Below, one piece after another: positions 19,826-28,302 of a DNA stretch of 35,789 nucleotides. The stretch covers positions 1-35,789 of the IMG/VR virus record IMGVR_UViG_3300004151_000021; one strand, written 5' to 3'. The notes below the pieces were generated by a model. It was not told where the DNA came from and did no database searches. It was given only the letters and a program-made list of their open reading frames with translations. The position numbers were made by a program, and so were the translations under genes. The stretch comes from a virus. The first letter of the stretch is position 1. Every line of letters begins with the position of its first letter.

Positions 19826-21812
19826 GCAAGTTAATCCAAAGGACATGGTCTTTCATAGAGAGGCAAGTTTCAAACCAGCGTCAGTTGATAAGGATTCCAG
19901 AACAGTTGTCTTGTGTTGGGGAAGCGAAGTTCCGGTTGAGCGATATGATTATGAACTAGAAAGATGGTTCCTCGAGGTTTTAAGCATGGAGCCTTCTGCA
20001 GTTGATTTATCCCGTTTGTCAAGTGGAAAAGCGCCGCTACTTGTCACACACCAATCAAGAAATCTGGATGCACAAGTTGGTGTTATCGATAAGGCTTGGG
20101 TACAAGAAAAAAGTGGTTTCTCACTCGTTAGATTTTCAAAACGCTCAACAGTTGAAGATCTTTTTCAGGATGTTTCAGACGGTATTATTCAGAATGTTAG
20201 CGTTGGCTATGTAGTTTCTCAATACGAAATTATGGAGAGGTCAGGAGAGATTCCAATTTATACGGCTGTAAGGTGGCAACCGTTTGAAAATTCCCTTGTT
20301 CCTGTTCCAGCAGATCCATCCGCGAGTACGCGCAGCGCGGAAGATGGCTTTGAGGAAATCTGCGCTGATACTTTATTAACCAGGGCCGTCGCCCAAACTG
20401 AGGAGAGCTTAATGCCTAAAGAAAATACTGGCGGCAGCCCCGCCGAAATCCAAGCGCCTGCGATCGACCAGCGTGCAATTGCTAGCGAAGCTACTGCGGC
20501 AGAGCGCGAACGTCAAAAACAGATTCGTCAGGCCGCGCGTGCGCTGTCTGTGGAAGAAGCTGTTGTCGATGAGATGATCGAAAAAGGCATTTCGTCCGAC
20601 GATGCGCGGACCCGTATGATTGATCTTCATGCGCGTGCAGCCGAAGCGCAGCGTATTGTGGCCCCGCCGACTATTAAGGGCTCAGAGCGGGCCTCTGGCG
20701 ATGATCCGTCTGTGATCGGTCAAGCCATGGCTGAAGCTATTGCAGCGCGGTATTCAAACCACGCGAAGCCATCCGATCATGCGCGTCAGTTTATGGGGCA
20801 TAGCGTTTCTGATTTGGTTTCTGACCTGTTGCGCGCAAACGGCTTTCGCCTAGATACGCGCAACAAGGCTGAATTGATCGGCAAAGCGATGTCATTCCGG
20901 GCTGCTGGTATGCATGGCACGAGCGATTTTGCCGGTGTTCTTTTGAATGCGGCAAATAAAATCCTTCTCTCCGAATACACCATGAAGCCTCAAAGCTATA
21001 CGAAGTTGTCGCGCAAGCGCAATTTTACTGACTTCAAGCCTCATAATTTTGTTCGTCTCGGTGATTTTCCTGATCTTTTGGAAGTTGGCGAAAGCGGCGA
21101 GTTCAAATATGGCCGTTTGCAAGATGGTAAGGAATCGATTGCGCTTGCCACCTATGGTCGTGTGATCGGTCTTTCGCGCCAATCGCTTATCAATGATGAT
21201 CTTGGTGCTTTTGCTGATATGACGAGTAAGATTGGTCGCCGTTGTGCGTCATTTGAAAACAGCCTATTTTATAAGCTGTTGACGTCAAATAGTGGCATGG
21301 GGCCAGAGCTTTCTGATGGTGTCACCATGTTTGACGATAAGCATGGGAACGTCGCTGAAACGGCGTCTGCTATCGATGTGGAACATGTTGCTTTAGGCCG
21401 GTCGGCTATTCGCCAGCAAAAAGGCCTTGCAGACCCCAAGGATAAAAAATCGAAGGGCATCGATTTGAACCTTGAGGCTAAATATATCGTTGTTGGGCCC
21501 AAGCGCGAACTTCAGGCGCTTCGTATTTGCACGCCGACAGTCGCCGTTGAAACGGGTGAGGTCAATCCTTATGCGCGTTCGCTTGAGGCAATTGTCGATG
21601 CATCTATCTCTGATTACGGATGGTACATGCTAACCGATCCGGGCGATGCTGAAGCCTTTGTCCACGGTTGGCTTGAAGGTCAGGAAGGTCCGCGCGTCGA
21701 AACTCGCAATGGTTTCGATACGGATGGTATCGAGTTCAAGGTCGCCGAAGACTTCGCTGTCGGCGGCGTGGATTTCCGCCCCGGTTACTTCAACGCTGGT
21801 GCTGCCGGTTAA
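19812..21812 (+). CDS. prohead protease-scaffold-major capsid fusion
   Basis: A 666-aa polyprotein. Residues 1-155 are a U35/HK97-type prohead protease, with the probable catalytic His80 in LLVTHQ and Ser130 in QNVSVGY. Residues about 200-390 are an acidic, helical scaffold-like segment. From about 395 (MKPQSYTKLSRKRNFTDF) comes an HK97-fold major capsid protein. The protease would cut the fusion during maturation. The ATG at 19812 is chosen because GGAAGG is about 8 nt upstream. A strong internal ribosome site precedes an in-frame ATG at residue 201. It follows the portal with a 14-nt overlap and ends at a terminator. Confidence 0.92.
   Translation: MPKNKQVNPKDMVFHREASFKPASVDKDSRTVVLCWGSEVPVERYDYELERWFLEVLSMEPSAVDLSRLSSGKAPLLVTHQSRNLDAQVGVIDKAWVQEKSGFSLVRFSKRSTVEDLFQDVSDGIIQNVSVGYVVSQYEIMERSGEIPIYTAVRWQPFENSLVPVPADPSASTRSAEDGFEEICADTLLTRAVAQTEESLMPKENTGGSPAEIQAPAIDQRAIASEATAAERERQKQIRQAARALSVEEAVVDEMIEKGISSDDARTRMIDLHARAAEAQRIVAPPTIKGSERASGDDPSVIGQAMAEAIAARYSNHAKPSDHARQFMGHSVSDLVSDLLRANGFRLDTRNKAELIGKAMSFRAAGMHGTSDFAGVLLNAANKILLSEYTMKPQSYTKLSRKRNFTDFKPHNFVRLGDFPDLLEVGESGEFKYGRLQDGKESIALATYGRVIGLSRQSLINDDLGAFADMTSKIGRRCASFENSLFYKLLTSNSGMGPELSDGVTMFDDKHGNVAETASAIDVEHVALGRSAIRQQKGLADPKDKKSKGIDLNLEAKYIVVGPKRELQALRICTPTVAVETGEVNPYARSLEAIVDASISDYGWYMLTDPGDAEAFVHGWLEGQEGPRVETRNGFDTDGIEFKVAEDFAVGGVDFRPGYFNAGAAG
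20412..21812 (+). CDS. nested in-frame start: scaffold plus capsid product without protease
   Basis: Inside the fusion gene, GAGGAG (20400-20405) lies six bases before an in-frame ATG at 20412 (MPKENTGGS). Initiation here would give 466 aa containing the scaffold-like segment and the capsid domain but no protease. Lambda uses a similar trick for Nu3 within gene C. The prediction would give many capsid copies per protease copy. Evidence is the ribosome site and its exact position at the domain boundary; expression is inferred. Confidence 0.6.
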   Translation: MPKENTGGSPAEIQAPAIDQRAIASEATAAERERQKQIRQAARALSVEEAVVDEMIEKGISSDDARTRMIDLHARAAEAQRIVAPPTIKGSERASGDDPSVIGQAMAEAIAARYSNHAKPSDHARQFMGHSVSDLVSDLLRANGFRLDTRNKAELIGKAMSFRAAGMHGTSDFAGVLLNAANKILLSEYTMKPQSYTKLSRKRNFTDFKPHNFVRLGDFPDLLEVGESGEFKYGRLQDGKESIALATYGRVIGLSRQSLINDDLGAFADMTSKIGRRCASFENSLFYKLLTSNSGMGPELSDGVTMFDDKHGNVAETASAIDVEHVALGRSAIRQQKGLADPKDKKSKGIDLNLEAKYIVVGPKRELQALRICTPTVAVETGEVNPYARSLEAIVDASISDYGWYMLTDPGDAEAFVHGWLEGQEGPRVETRNGFDTDGIEFKVAEDFAVGGVDFRPGYFNAGAAG

Positions 21813-21819
21813 GGTGCTT

Positions 21820-21855
21820 AAGGGGGAAGGGCTTTAGGCTTCCCCCTTTTTCTTT
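21820..21855 (+). terminator. terminator after the capsid gene
   Basis: AAGGGGGAAG (21820-21829) pairs perfectly with CTTCCCCCTT (21839-21848) around a nine-base loop, then TTTTTCTTT. It follows the stop by 7 bp within the late operon. It may lower transcription of the genes beyond the capsid, or stabilise the capsid mRNA 3' end. Confidence 0.82.
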
Positions 21856-21916
21856 GAGATAGAAGCAGGCTGGAAACAAGGAAGGCCCTTCTAAACCCAA
21901 AACATACGAGGAAACC

Positions 21917-22246
21917 ATGAAAAACTTTATCCAAGAAGGCAATACGCTTTCAATCACAGCTCCTTATAACGTCTCTTCCGGTGATGGCATTCTTTTGAAT
22001 GCTTTGTTTTGCGTTGCGGCAAATGATGCACTCGCAGGCGCGGCGGTTGAAGGCAAAACCACAGGCGTTTTTGACCTCACCTCTTTGAACACCGATACGG
22101 CCACGCAGGGTACATTGGCTTATTGGGATGCCACAAATAAACGGGTGACTACAACAGCGACAAGCAACACCAAGATCGGTGTTTTTGCTGTAGCGAAGGC
22201 TGCTTCTGAAACGCAGGCGACAATCCGCCTGAATGGCTCGTTCTAA
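21917..22246 (+). CDS. head decoration protein (DUF2190)
   Basis: A 109-aa beta-rich protein matching DUF2190 capsid proteins: MKNFIQEGNTLSITAPYNVS, GDGILLNALFCVAANDA, then GVFDL and GTLAYWDATNKRVT. These replace lambda gpD and stabilise the expanded capsid from outside. It lies just after the capsid gene, in the D position. AACATACGAGGAAACC gives GAGGAAA at a good distance. Confidence 0.9.
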   Translation: MKNFIQEGNTLSITAPYNVSSGDGILLNALFCVAANDALAGAAVEGKTTGVFDLTSLNTDTATQGTLAYWDATNKRVTTTATSNTKIGVFAVAKAASETQATIRLNGSF

Positions 22247-22257
22247 GGGGACGGGCG

Positions 22258-22578
22258 ATGGCGGCGGCGTTCTCGAGCATGATTGACCGGTTGTTCGCTA
22301 ATCGCGATCTTGCCGAGAACGCCGTTTACAAAAGAAAGAGCGACGGTGTTTTAACGCCATTGCGTGTACTTCGCGTGCAGGAAGATAAATTTGGCTCCTT
22401 TGGCGAGAGTAAAAGCCTTTCATCGTCAACTGTTTTTGAAATTCGATCTTCTGACGTTTCTGATCCGAAGATCGGCGATGGCATTTCGATTAACGAGGTT
22501 TTGTACACGATACAGGCCGATCCGCAACGCAAGGCTGACGGACTTGTTTGGTCGTTAAATGTTCACGACGGGGGGTAA
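22258..22578 (+). CDS. head-tail connector/joining protein
   Basis: A 106-aa protein in the position of lambda gpFI/gpFII. It starts MAAAFSSMIDRLFANRDLAE and has a beta-rich core (PLRVLRVQED, GISINEVLYTIQADPQRKADGL) like small gpFII-type joining proteins. It would form part of the ring between head and tail. The frame ends 4 nt before the next start. The call rests on order and fold impression. Confidence 0.75.
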   Translation: MAAAFSSMIDRLFANRDLAENAVYKRKSDGVLTPLRVLRVQEDKFGSFGESKSLSSSTVFEIRSSDVSDPKIGDGISINEVLYTIQADPQRKADGLVWSLNVHDGG

Positions 22579-22582
22579 GGTC

Positions 22583-23014
22583 ATGCTTTCAACGCGCGAA
22601 GCAATCTTGACTGCCCTTTTCGGACGGCTTCAAACATTATCTGGTCCGACCGTTCTCAAAAATGATGATTTTCCTGCCCGCATTCCTGATGGTGGATTGA
22701 TTATTCTGCGTGATGGCACGCCGGGAGAGCCTGAAATAACGATGTCGCCGCTACGTTATTATTGGACACATTCTACGCCTTTGGATGTCGCGGTTCAAAT
22801 CGCTGACCCTGCATCGCGTGACGTCGCCTTTGACGCGCTGCTTCAAGATATAGCGTCAGTCTTAGCTTCTGACCCGACTTTGGGTGGTCTTTGTGATTAT
22901 GCAGAGCCGGGGGCTCCGGACACTGAAATGATCGCTCTTGAGGGGGCCAGCGGCATTAAGGGCGCAATTGTACCAATCATTATGGCATATGAAACAAAAA
23001 GCCAACTCGGTTAA
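22583..23014 (+). CDS. tail terminator/minor tail protein (gpU-like)
   Basis: A 143-aa protein in the position of lambda Z/U. The opening LSTREAILTALFGRLQTL and the later beta strands (PLDVAVQIADPA, VLASDPTLGGLCDYAEP, KGAIVPIIMAYET) are usual for tail terminator or completion proteins, which cap the tail tube. The ATG at 22583 has TAAGG 4 nt upstream; a longer reading would overlap the preceding gene. Confidence 0.78.
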   Translation: MLSTREAILTALFGRLQTLSGPTVLKNDDFPARIPDGGLIILRDGTPGEPEITMSPLRYYWTHSTPLDVAVQIADPASRDVAFDALLQDIASVLASDPTLGGLCDYAEPGAPDTEMIALEGASGIKGAIVPIIMAYETKSQLG

Positions 23015-23038
23015 TCAACACACAAAATGGAGGATATC

Positions 23039-23977
23039 ATGGCTCGCCAATATGGTTCGGGGGTGCAGCTTCTTGGCTCATTTGAGGATATTTACGGCAC
23101 AACGCCAAACGACAGCTTTATGAAGCTTCCCTTTGTCTCAGATAGCCTCGGTTCAGAGCAGGCGCTTGTTGAATCCGATATTCTAGGTCAGGGCCGTGAT
23201 CCAGCGGCCCCTTCGCGCGATGTCATCAAAGTTGAGGGAGATATTGTCGTTCCCGTTGATCTGCGGAACTTTGGGTATTGGCTTAAGGCGCTTTTGGGTG
23301 CGCCGGTGACGATTGGGGATACGCATTATACGCATTCCTTTTCGTCTGGCGCTTCTTCCTTGCCTAGCCTTTCGCTTGAGCTTGGTATGCCAAAGATTCC
23401 TGCTTATTTCATGACGGCAGGCGTTGTGATCAATTCGATGAACTTGAAGTTTGAGCGTTCAGGTTCCGCCTCGGCCACATTGGCCGCAATTGCGCAAGGG
23501 GAGGAACGATCTGCGGCAAGTCTCGGCGGCACGCCGAGCGAAGCTGTTTTAAAGCGGTTCAACCAGTTTCAGGGCTTTGTTAAAAAGGATGGGGCCCTTC
23601 TTGGCAATATCACAAGCGCTGAGTTGACCTATTCGAACAATGCCGAAAAGATCGAAACAATCCGTGATGATGGCAAGATCGATGGCGCAGACCCTACGAT
23701 TGCTTCTTTGACTGGTTCGATCGACATGCGGTTTGCCGATACAACGCTTCTCGATGACGCAACGAACGGCGATGCCGTTTCTTTATCATTTGGCTATAAA
23801 ATTGATGATGAGCAATCGTTGATTTTTGCTCTACCTGCCGTTTATTTGCCAAAGCCGAAACTTCCCGTATCTGGCCCAGGCGGTATCTCTGCCAGCTTCA
23901 GCTGGCAAGCGGCCAAGCCAACTTCAGGCACTATGCTCAGCGTCGTTTTGACAAACGACGTCGCGAGCTACGCCTAA
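23039..23977 (+). CDS. major tail tube protein
   Basis: A 312-aa tube protein. Recognisable features are MARQYGSGVQLLGSFEDIYG at the start, RDVIKVEGDIVVPVDLRNFG, LKALLGAPV, then SLSLELGMPKIP, with NSMNLKFERSGSASATLAAI in the middle and SLSFGYKIDDE near the end. The family replaces lambda gpV in alphaproteobacterial siphophages. GGAGG lies 5 nt before the ATG at 23039; an upstream ATG at 23027 is part of that ribosome site. It is followed by the chaperone pair as in lambda V-G-T. Confidence 0.88.
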   Translation: MARQYGSGVQLLGSFEDIYGTTPNDSFMKLPFVSDSLGSEQALVESDILGQGRDPAAPSRDVIKVEGDIVVPVDLRNFGYWLKALLGAPVTIGDTHYTHSFSSGASSLPSLSLELGMPKIPAYFMTAGVVINSMNLKFERSGSASATLAAIAQGEERSAASLGGTPSEAVLKRFNQFQGFVKKDGALLGNITSAELTYSNNAEKIETIRDDGKIDGADPTIASLTGSIDMRFADTTLLDDATNGDAVSLSFGYKIDDEQSLIFALPAVYLPKPKLPVSGPGGISASFSWQAAKPTSGTMLSVVLTNDVASYA

Positions 23978-24008
23978 TCCATTCACAAAGTAAAAGAGAG
24001 GATAACAC

Positions 24009-24386
24009 ATGCTTCGTCTTGGCCTTAAAAAAGAACCCTATTGGCTTGATCTATTAAAGGGCGTTCGCATTCAGGTCCGCCCACTGACTACGCCGCTGGT
24101 TATGGCGGCACGCGTTGAAGCAGCGAAGGCTGTTGAAAAATGTGAATCTGAAAAAACCGCTGAAGATCAAAATGGCTCAAACGTCATTTTTGCAGAGCTT
24201 TTCATTAAAAAGATCGCGCAAGAAGCCATTATAGCATGGGAAGGCGTTGGTGATTCCGAAGGCCAAGAACTTCCCGTTACGCCAGAACACATTGAGGCGT
24301 TGATGAATCTTCATTATGTCTATGATGCTTTCGATATTCAGTATTATCGGAAGATTGAGCTTTTGGATCAGGAAAAAAACGCCTAA
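24009..24386 (+). CDS. tail assembly chaperone, G-like product
   Basis: A 125-aa acidic helical protein in the position of lambda G, between tube and tape measure. MLRLGLKKEPYWLDLLKGVRI starts a typical alphaproteobacterial tail chaperone, which coats the tape measure during tail assembly. The last codons GAA AAA AAC GCC TAA carry a perfect -1 slippery heptamer, so a share of ribosomes should extend it into the T-like segment. AGAGG is 8 nt before the ATG. Confidence 0.85.
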   Translation: MLRLGLKKEPYWLDLLKGVRIQVRPLTTPLVMAARVEAAKAVEKCESEKTAEDQNGSNVIFAELFIKKIAQEAIIAWEGVGDSEGQELPVTPEHIEALMNLHYVYDAFDIQYYRKIELLDQEKNA

Positions 24387-24742
24387 CGGCTCGTGTCGAA
24401 TGGCATTTCGGAGACGGGCCTAAATACTGCGGCGCGTGCGCCGATCAAGACCTGCCATGCGCACGCGGCCTTGCCAATGAGGAGGGCGAGAGGTGCCCTT
24501 ATTGTTCCAATGAACCACAGACCGTTGAGGGATGGCAGGCTTGGGACCTCATTTTACGATGCGGGAACCAGTTGAGAACGTCTAAGGGGTTTGTTGTTGG
24601 GATAGACATGGAACCGGCTTTGCATATGGCCGAAGCACTTGGTTATGACCTTATGGCCATGGCTGAACTTCTTGCCCCGTGTGAGCTTGGCGTGACGACG
24701 GCCCTGAACAAAAAAATCTTAGGTATGTTGGAGGGCGAGTAG
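24009..24742 (+). CDS. tail assembly chaperone, GT-like frameshift fusion
   Basis: Predicted 244-aa fusion: 124 G-like residues, then about 120 in the -1 frame. The T segment has no start codon of its own near its beginning, so frameshifting is its only obvious route. It contains a cysteine-rich patch (YCGACADQDLPCARG, then RCPYCSN), possibly zinc-binding, followed by GWQAWDLILRCGNQLR and MEPALHMAEALGYDL, which recur in second-ORF chaperones of related phages. In lambda, the GT form bridges tape measure and tube protein. The stop is 2 nt before the next gene. Confidence 0.8.
24374..24380 (+). other. -1 ribosomal frameshift site A AAA AAC
   Basis: Bases 24374-24380 form X XXY YYZ in the correct frame (codons AAA at 24375-24377 and AAC at 24378-24380), two codons before the G-like stop. 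After a -1 slip the next codon is CGC at 24380-24382 and the frame is open to TAG at 24740-24742. Any stimulatory RNA structure downstream was not worked out. Confidence 0.82.
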
Positions 24743-24744
24743 GC

Positions 24745-25380
24745 ATGATCCCACTCAAGATATTTGGAAGCGTCAAAAGTCTTTTGGATATCTCGTTTGA
24801 TGAGCTTGCCGAACAAAACAAACAAGCTGTCCGTGGCGCGGGAACGTTCCTTCTTGATCTGCTCCGCGCGCAAGTCCGCGCAGCTGGTCTTGGTAAGAGG
24901 CTGGAAAAAGCATGGCGCGTTAGATTTTATCCTGAGCGGGTCGAAACAATCCATCCAATGGCGTTTATCTATTCTAATGCTGTAAAGATACATGACGCTT
25001 ATAACAAGGGCGGGATAATTAAAACCAAAAACGGTGCGCGATATTTGGCCATACCGACTAAGAACGTGCCACGAAATTTCTCGTCTAAGCTTCCAATGGC
25101 ACCGGTTCAGGCTGAAGCCCAATTTAATTGTGATCTTGAGTTTATTGCGCACAAGGATGGACGGCCAGGCGGCGTTCTTGTCATGCCAAAGCTGATTGCT
25201 TCCTTAAACGGCAAGGGGTGGCGCAAAAATACAAAACGACGAGTCAAAAAGGGCCGCGACGTTGAGAACGTTGTGATGTTTTACCTTGTGCCTTCCGTTC
25301 AGCTTAAAAAAAAGCTGGATATCGAAGGGGCAATTAAGGCAGCGGAAAGCAATTTTTATAATCGCTTGCTGAGGGAATGA
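24745..25380 (+). CDS. phage tail protein, DUF6441-like
   Basis: A 211-aa basic protein between chaperones and tape measure. The sequence order (FLLDLLRAQVRAAGLGKRLEKAW, HPMAFIYSNAVKIHDAYNKGG, ARYLAIPTKNVPR, VVMFYLVPSVQLKKKLDIE) matches the DUF6441 group from alphaproteobacterial prophages, often annotated as minor tail. The exact role is unknown. Start codon two bases after the T-segment stop; stop one base before the tape-measure ATG. Confidence 0.78.
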   Translation: MIPLKIFGSVKSLLDISFDELAEQNKQAVRGAGTFLLDLLRAQVRAAGLGKRLEKAWRVRFYPERVETIHPMAFIYSNAVKIHDAYNKGGIIKTKNGARYLAIPTKNVPRNFSSKLPMAPVQAEAQFNCDLEFIAHKDGRPGGVLVMPKLIASLNGKGWRKNTKRRVKKGRDVENVVMFYLVPSVQLKKKLDIEGAIKAAESNFYNRLLRE

Positions 25381-25381
25381 T

Positions 25382-27946
25382 ATGAACAAAAGCATTGCCA
25401 TTCAGCTAGGATTCAACGATCTTGATAAGATCAAGCAGGGGCTTAAAGAGCTTGGCGTAGAGGGTGAGAAGGTTTTTCAGAAACTCGAGCAGGCCTCGAA
25501 AAAACCTGCTGCGGGCACAAAAAGCTTTGAGAATATGCGCGACAGACTTGATGAAAGCTCGCGGGCTGCGTCTCAATTCCTCGATAGCATCAACAAGATA
25601 AATAATGCCTTTGGAAAAGGGCGCATTACTGACCCTTACACGAAAGAAATCCTAAGTGGGAACGAGGCTCTTAAAGAGCGCAATCGACTTATCTCGTTGG
25701 CTAATGACCGTGCGCAAGCTAGTGGCATTTTAACAGCTAACCGCTCGAGCATTCAAGAACGTGTGAATGTGACTACTGGGGTGATCGGGCGAGGTACGTC
25801 TGATGGCCGTGCGGCAGATATCGAGGCATATGGTCAGGGGCTTAATCAGCTGAAAGCCCGCTATGTTCCGCTTTATGCAGAGCAGATGAGATATAAACAG
25901 GCACTTGCCGATATTCGGAAGGCCAATGCGCTTGGCGCGATTTCGCAAGACGAGGAAGCCGCCGCTATTACGCGGACAAAAGCGGCTTTTGCCAGTCAAA
26001 TAAAAATGATGGGCTTATCAAAACAGTCAACACAATTAAACCGCATGCAGCTTTTGACGCTACAATATACGTTTAACGATGTTGTAGCATCGCTGTCTTC
26101 CGGCATTTCACCTATGACAATCTTGATGCAGCAAGGTGGTCAGGTGACGCAAGCGTTTGGCGGCCTGAGCGGGACTCTCAAATCTTTGCTTAATCCGACA
26201 ACTTTAGCTATCGCTGGTATTGCGGGTTTGGTTGGCGGGTTAGGGGTCCTTGCTGTTTCATCCGAGAAGGTTGAGCGCGGATTCCTTTCGATGGAAACGG
26301 TTTTGGCCGCTACAGGTCGCACGGCGGCGCTTTCGCGTGCTGAGCTTGATCAATACGTAACTCAGATTTCGAATATACCGGGCACAGACCGTGGCGATGC
26401 TGAGCAGGGCCTGCAGACACTACTTAAAACGCGTCAAGTTGGCGTCGATATGTACCAAAACTTGATCGATGTGGCTGGCGATTATGCTTCTGCAACGGGC
26501 AAGGACGTGCCGGAAGCCTTGGCAGAGCTTGCTAACGGCATGAAGCGCCCGACAGACATGGCCAATCAGCTCCATGATAATTTTGGCCTTTTAAGTTATG
26601 AGCAATATAAGCAAATTGCAGCGGCTGAAAAGGCTGGGCATGCTTATGAAGCCCAAGGCATTATTATTAATACCTTGAAAGAAAACCTACACGGATTGCA
26701 AAAAGATGGTCTGACTCCTATTCAGGAGTCCACAGATAAACTTGGTAATTCATGGGATAATCTGAAAAAATCATTCTCAGAATCGAAACTTGGTGAAGAT
26801 GTTGTTAATGCGGCCGCACGCGTCCTTGAATATGCTCAAACAGCCCTGAATTATTTTTCTTTGGCACGGAATTTTTTGTCTCAAGACAAAGCCGGTGCGA
26901 TGTCGTCTCTGGTTTCTCTTTATTCGAACAACAATTCACAAAGCAGTACAGCCCCACTCGCGGCTCAGCCTTCAACTCAATTGACCGTTCCAAGCAAGCT
27001 CGAACAACCAAAAAAATCTGCTACGCAAGGACAGGATTATAGCTCTAAGTCATTCTTAGAGCGCCTACGTGAGGAAGAAGAGGCCCAAAAGCGTACTGAG
27101 GCCGAAAACAAGCGCATTGCAGAGACACGAGATAGGGCAACGGAAAGCATCGAAAATCAGATTAAGGCCCTTCATGATGAGAATGACGGGATGGATATGA
27201 GCGACCGTGACCGCGCTATCCACAATGAGCTGATCAAGGCTGAAAACACCGCGCGACAGGCAGAAATCGACCTGACAAAGACGCAGCGCGATGCTTTGGA
27301 GGCTGAGTCTGCCGCTCTTTACGATAAGAAAGAGGCCAATGCCGAAGTTAAAAAAGAGCAAGACAGGCAGAAGCGCGAATATGAGCAGGCAGTCCAACAT
27401 ACAACGGACAAAATATCTGACGCTTTTGTTGACGCTTTAGACGGATCGAAAACGGCATGGGAGAGCTTCAGGGACTTTTCGCTGAATATCATTAAGGAAA
27501 TCGCGGCGAATGCCGTGATTAGGCCGTTGATCCAGCCTGTTGTCGAAAGCGCACTGCAAAGCACGAAGAGCTTATCTTTAAGCAGCCTCATGGCATCTGT
27601 ATTTCATAGTGGCGGAGAAGTTGGCGGATCCTCTGCCATGCGCAGTATTTCGCCTTTAGCTTTTGCCGGAGCTCCGCGTTATCACAGCGGCATTTTAAAT
27701 CTTGGACTCAAATCTGATGAACGCCCTGCTATTTTGCAAACTGGAGAAACGGTTCTTCCGCGCGGAACAAAAATTGGTGCCGGCGTTAATCCTAAGTTCG
27801 AGTTTAACGTCAAAGTCGATGGTACGGCTGCTAGTGATCCAAAGGTAGCGGCGCAGTCCGGAGCGGCATTTGCCACGGCGGCCAAGGCACAGCTTATTGC
27901 CCTTTTGCAAGAACAACAACGCGCGGGCGGCGTGCTTTACCGGTGA
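25382..27946 (+). CDS. tail tape measure protein (lambda gpH-like)
   Basis: An 854-aa protein that sets tail length and is ejected with DNA. The N-terminus (MNKSIAIQLGFNDLDKIKQG) is followed by helical repeats, then the conserved tape-measure block at about 222-250 (LTLQYTFNDVVASLSSGISP, MTILMQQGGQVTQAFGG) and a hydrophobic stretch at about 272-295 (AIAGIAGLVGGLGVLAV). A charged coiled-coil region (about 555-680) and a C-terminal gpH-like part (FRDFSLNIIKEIAANAVIRP, near 700) follow. It is the longest gene in the tail-shaft region, as expected. Confidence 0.94.
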   Translation: MNKSIAIQLGFNDLDKIKQGLKELGVEGEKVFQKLEQASKKPAAGTKSFENMRDRLDESSRAASQFLDSINKINNAFGKGRITDPYTKEILSGNEALKERNRLISLANDRAQASGILTANRSSIQERVNVTTGVIGRGTSDGRAADIEAYGQGLNQLKARYVPLYAEQMRYKQALADIRKANALGAISQDEEAAAITRTKAAFASQIKMMGLSKQSTQLNRMQLLTLQYTFNDVVASLSSGISPMTILMQQGGQVTQAFGGLSGTLKSLLNPTTLAIAGIAGLVGGLGVLAVSSEKVERGFLSMETVLAATGRTAALSRAELDQYVTQISNIPGTDRGDAEQGLQTLLKTRQVGVDMYQNLIDVAGDYASATGKDVPEALAELANGMKRPTDMANQLHDNFGLLSYEQYKQIAAAEKAGHAYEAQGIIINTLKENLHGLQKDGLTPIQESTDKLGNSWDNLKKSFSESKLGEDVVNAAARVLEYAQTALNYFSLARNFLSQDKAGAMSSLVSLYSNNNSQSSTAPLAAQPSTQLTVPSKLEQPKKSATQGQDYSSKSFLERLREEEEAQKRTEAENKRIAETRDRATESIENQIKALHDENDGMDMSDRDRAIHNELIKAENTARQAEIDLTKTQRDALEAESAALYDKKEANAEVKKEQDRQKREYEQAVQHTTDKISDAFVDALDGSKTAWESFRDFSLNIIKEIAANAVIRPLIQPVVESALQSTKSLSLSSLMASVFHSGGEVGGSSAMRSISPLAFAGAPRYHSGILNLGLKSDERPAILQTGETVLPRGTKIGAGVNPKFEFNVKVDGTAASDPKVAAQSGAAFATAAKAQLIALLQEQQRAGGVLYR

Positions 27947-27956
27947 GGCATAAAGA

Positions 27957-28301
27957 ATGGCGATCCTAACTTTTCAGCCAGCGCGCAACCCGGGGCTTCC
28001 ACTTAAGAAGACGCCTATTTTTAAGACAAGATCGGCAGGTTTCGGCGATGGGTATGAGCAAAACGAACCGGACGGGATCAACAGCGTTTTGTGGCAATAC
28101 GATCTGGTATGGAACAACATTCCGAATAATGAAGCCGACGCAATCATGGATTTTATAGTCGCACATAAGGGGGCTAAGCGCTTCCATTACACTCCGCCTG
28201 GAGAGATTCAGCGAAAGTTTATTTGCAAAAACCCCATAAAAACGTGGGAAAAAAGCAGCACCATTGCCAATGTCTCGCTTACCTTGACCGAGAAGGTCTA
28301 A
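27957..28301 (+). CDS. minor tail protein, gpM family
   Basis: A 114-aa tail-tip protein. FQPARNPGLPLKKTPIFKTR, GFGDGYEQNEPDGIN, FHYTPPGE and IANVSLTLTEKV follow the gpM family order. gpM takes part in the tip complex with gpH, gpL and gpJ. One base separates its stop from the gpL start. Confidence 0.92.
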   Translation: MAILTFQPARNPGLPLKKTPIFKTRSAGFGDGYEQNEPDGINSVLWQYDLVWNNIPNNEADAIMDFIVAHKGAKRFHYTPPGEIQRKFICKNPIKTWEKSSTIANVSLTLTEKV

Positions 28302-28302
28302 G

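Noticed and set aside
24393-24575. A 60-codon frame after the tail chaperone stop
   Set aside because: It overlaps the -1 frame, which has recognisable chaperone sequence and a perfect slippery site; this frame has no ribosome site or domain.
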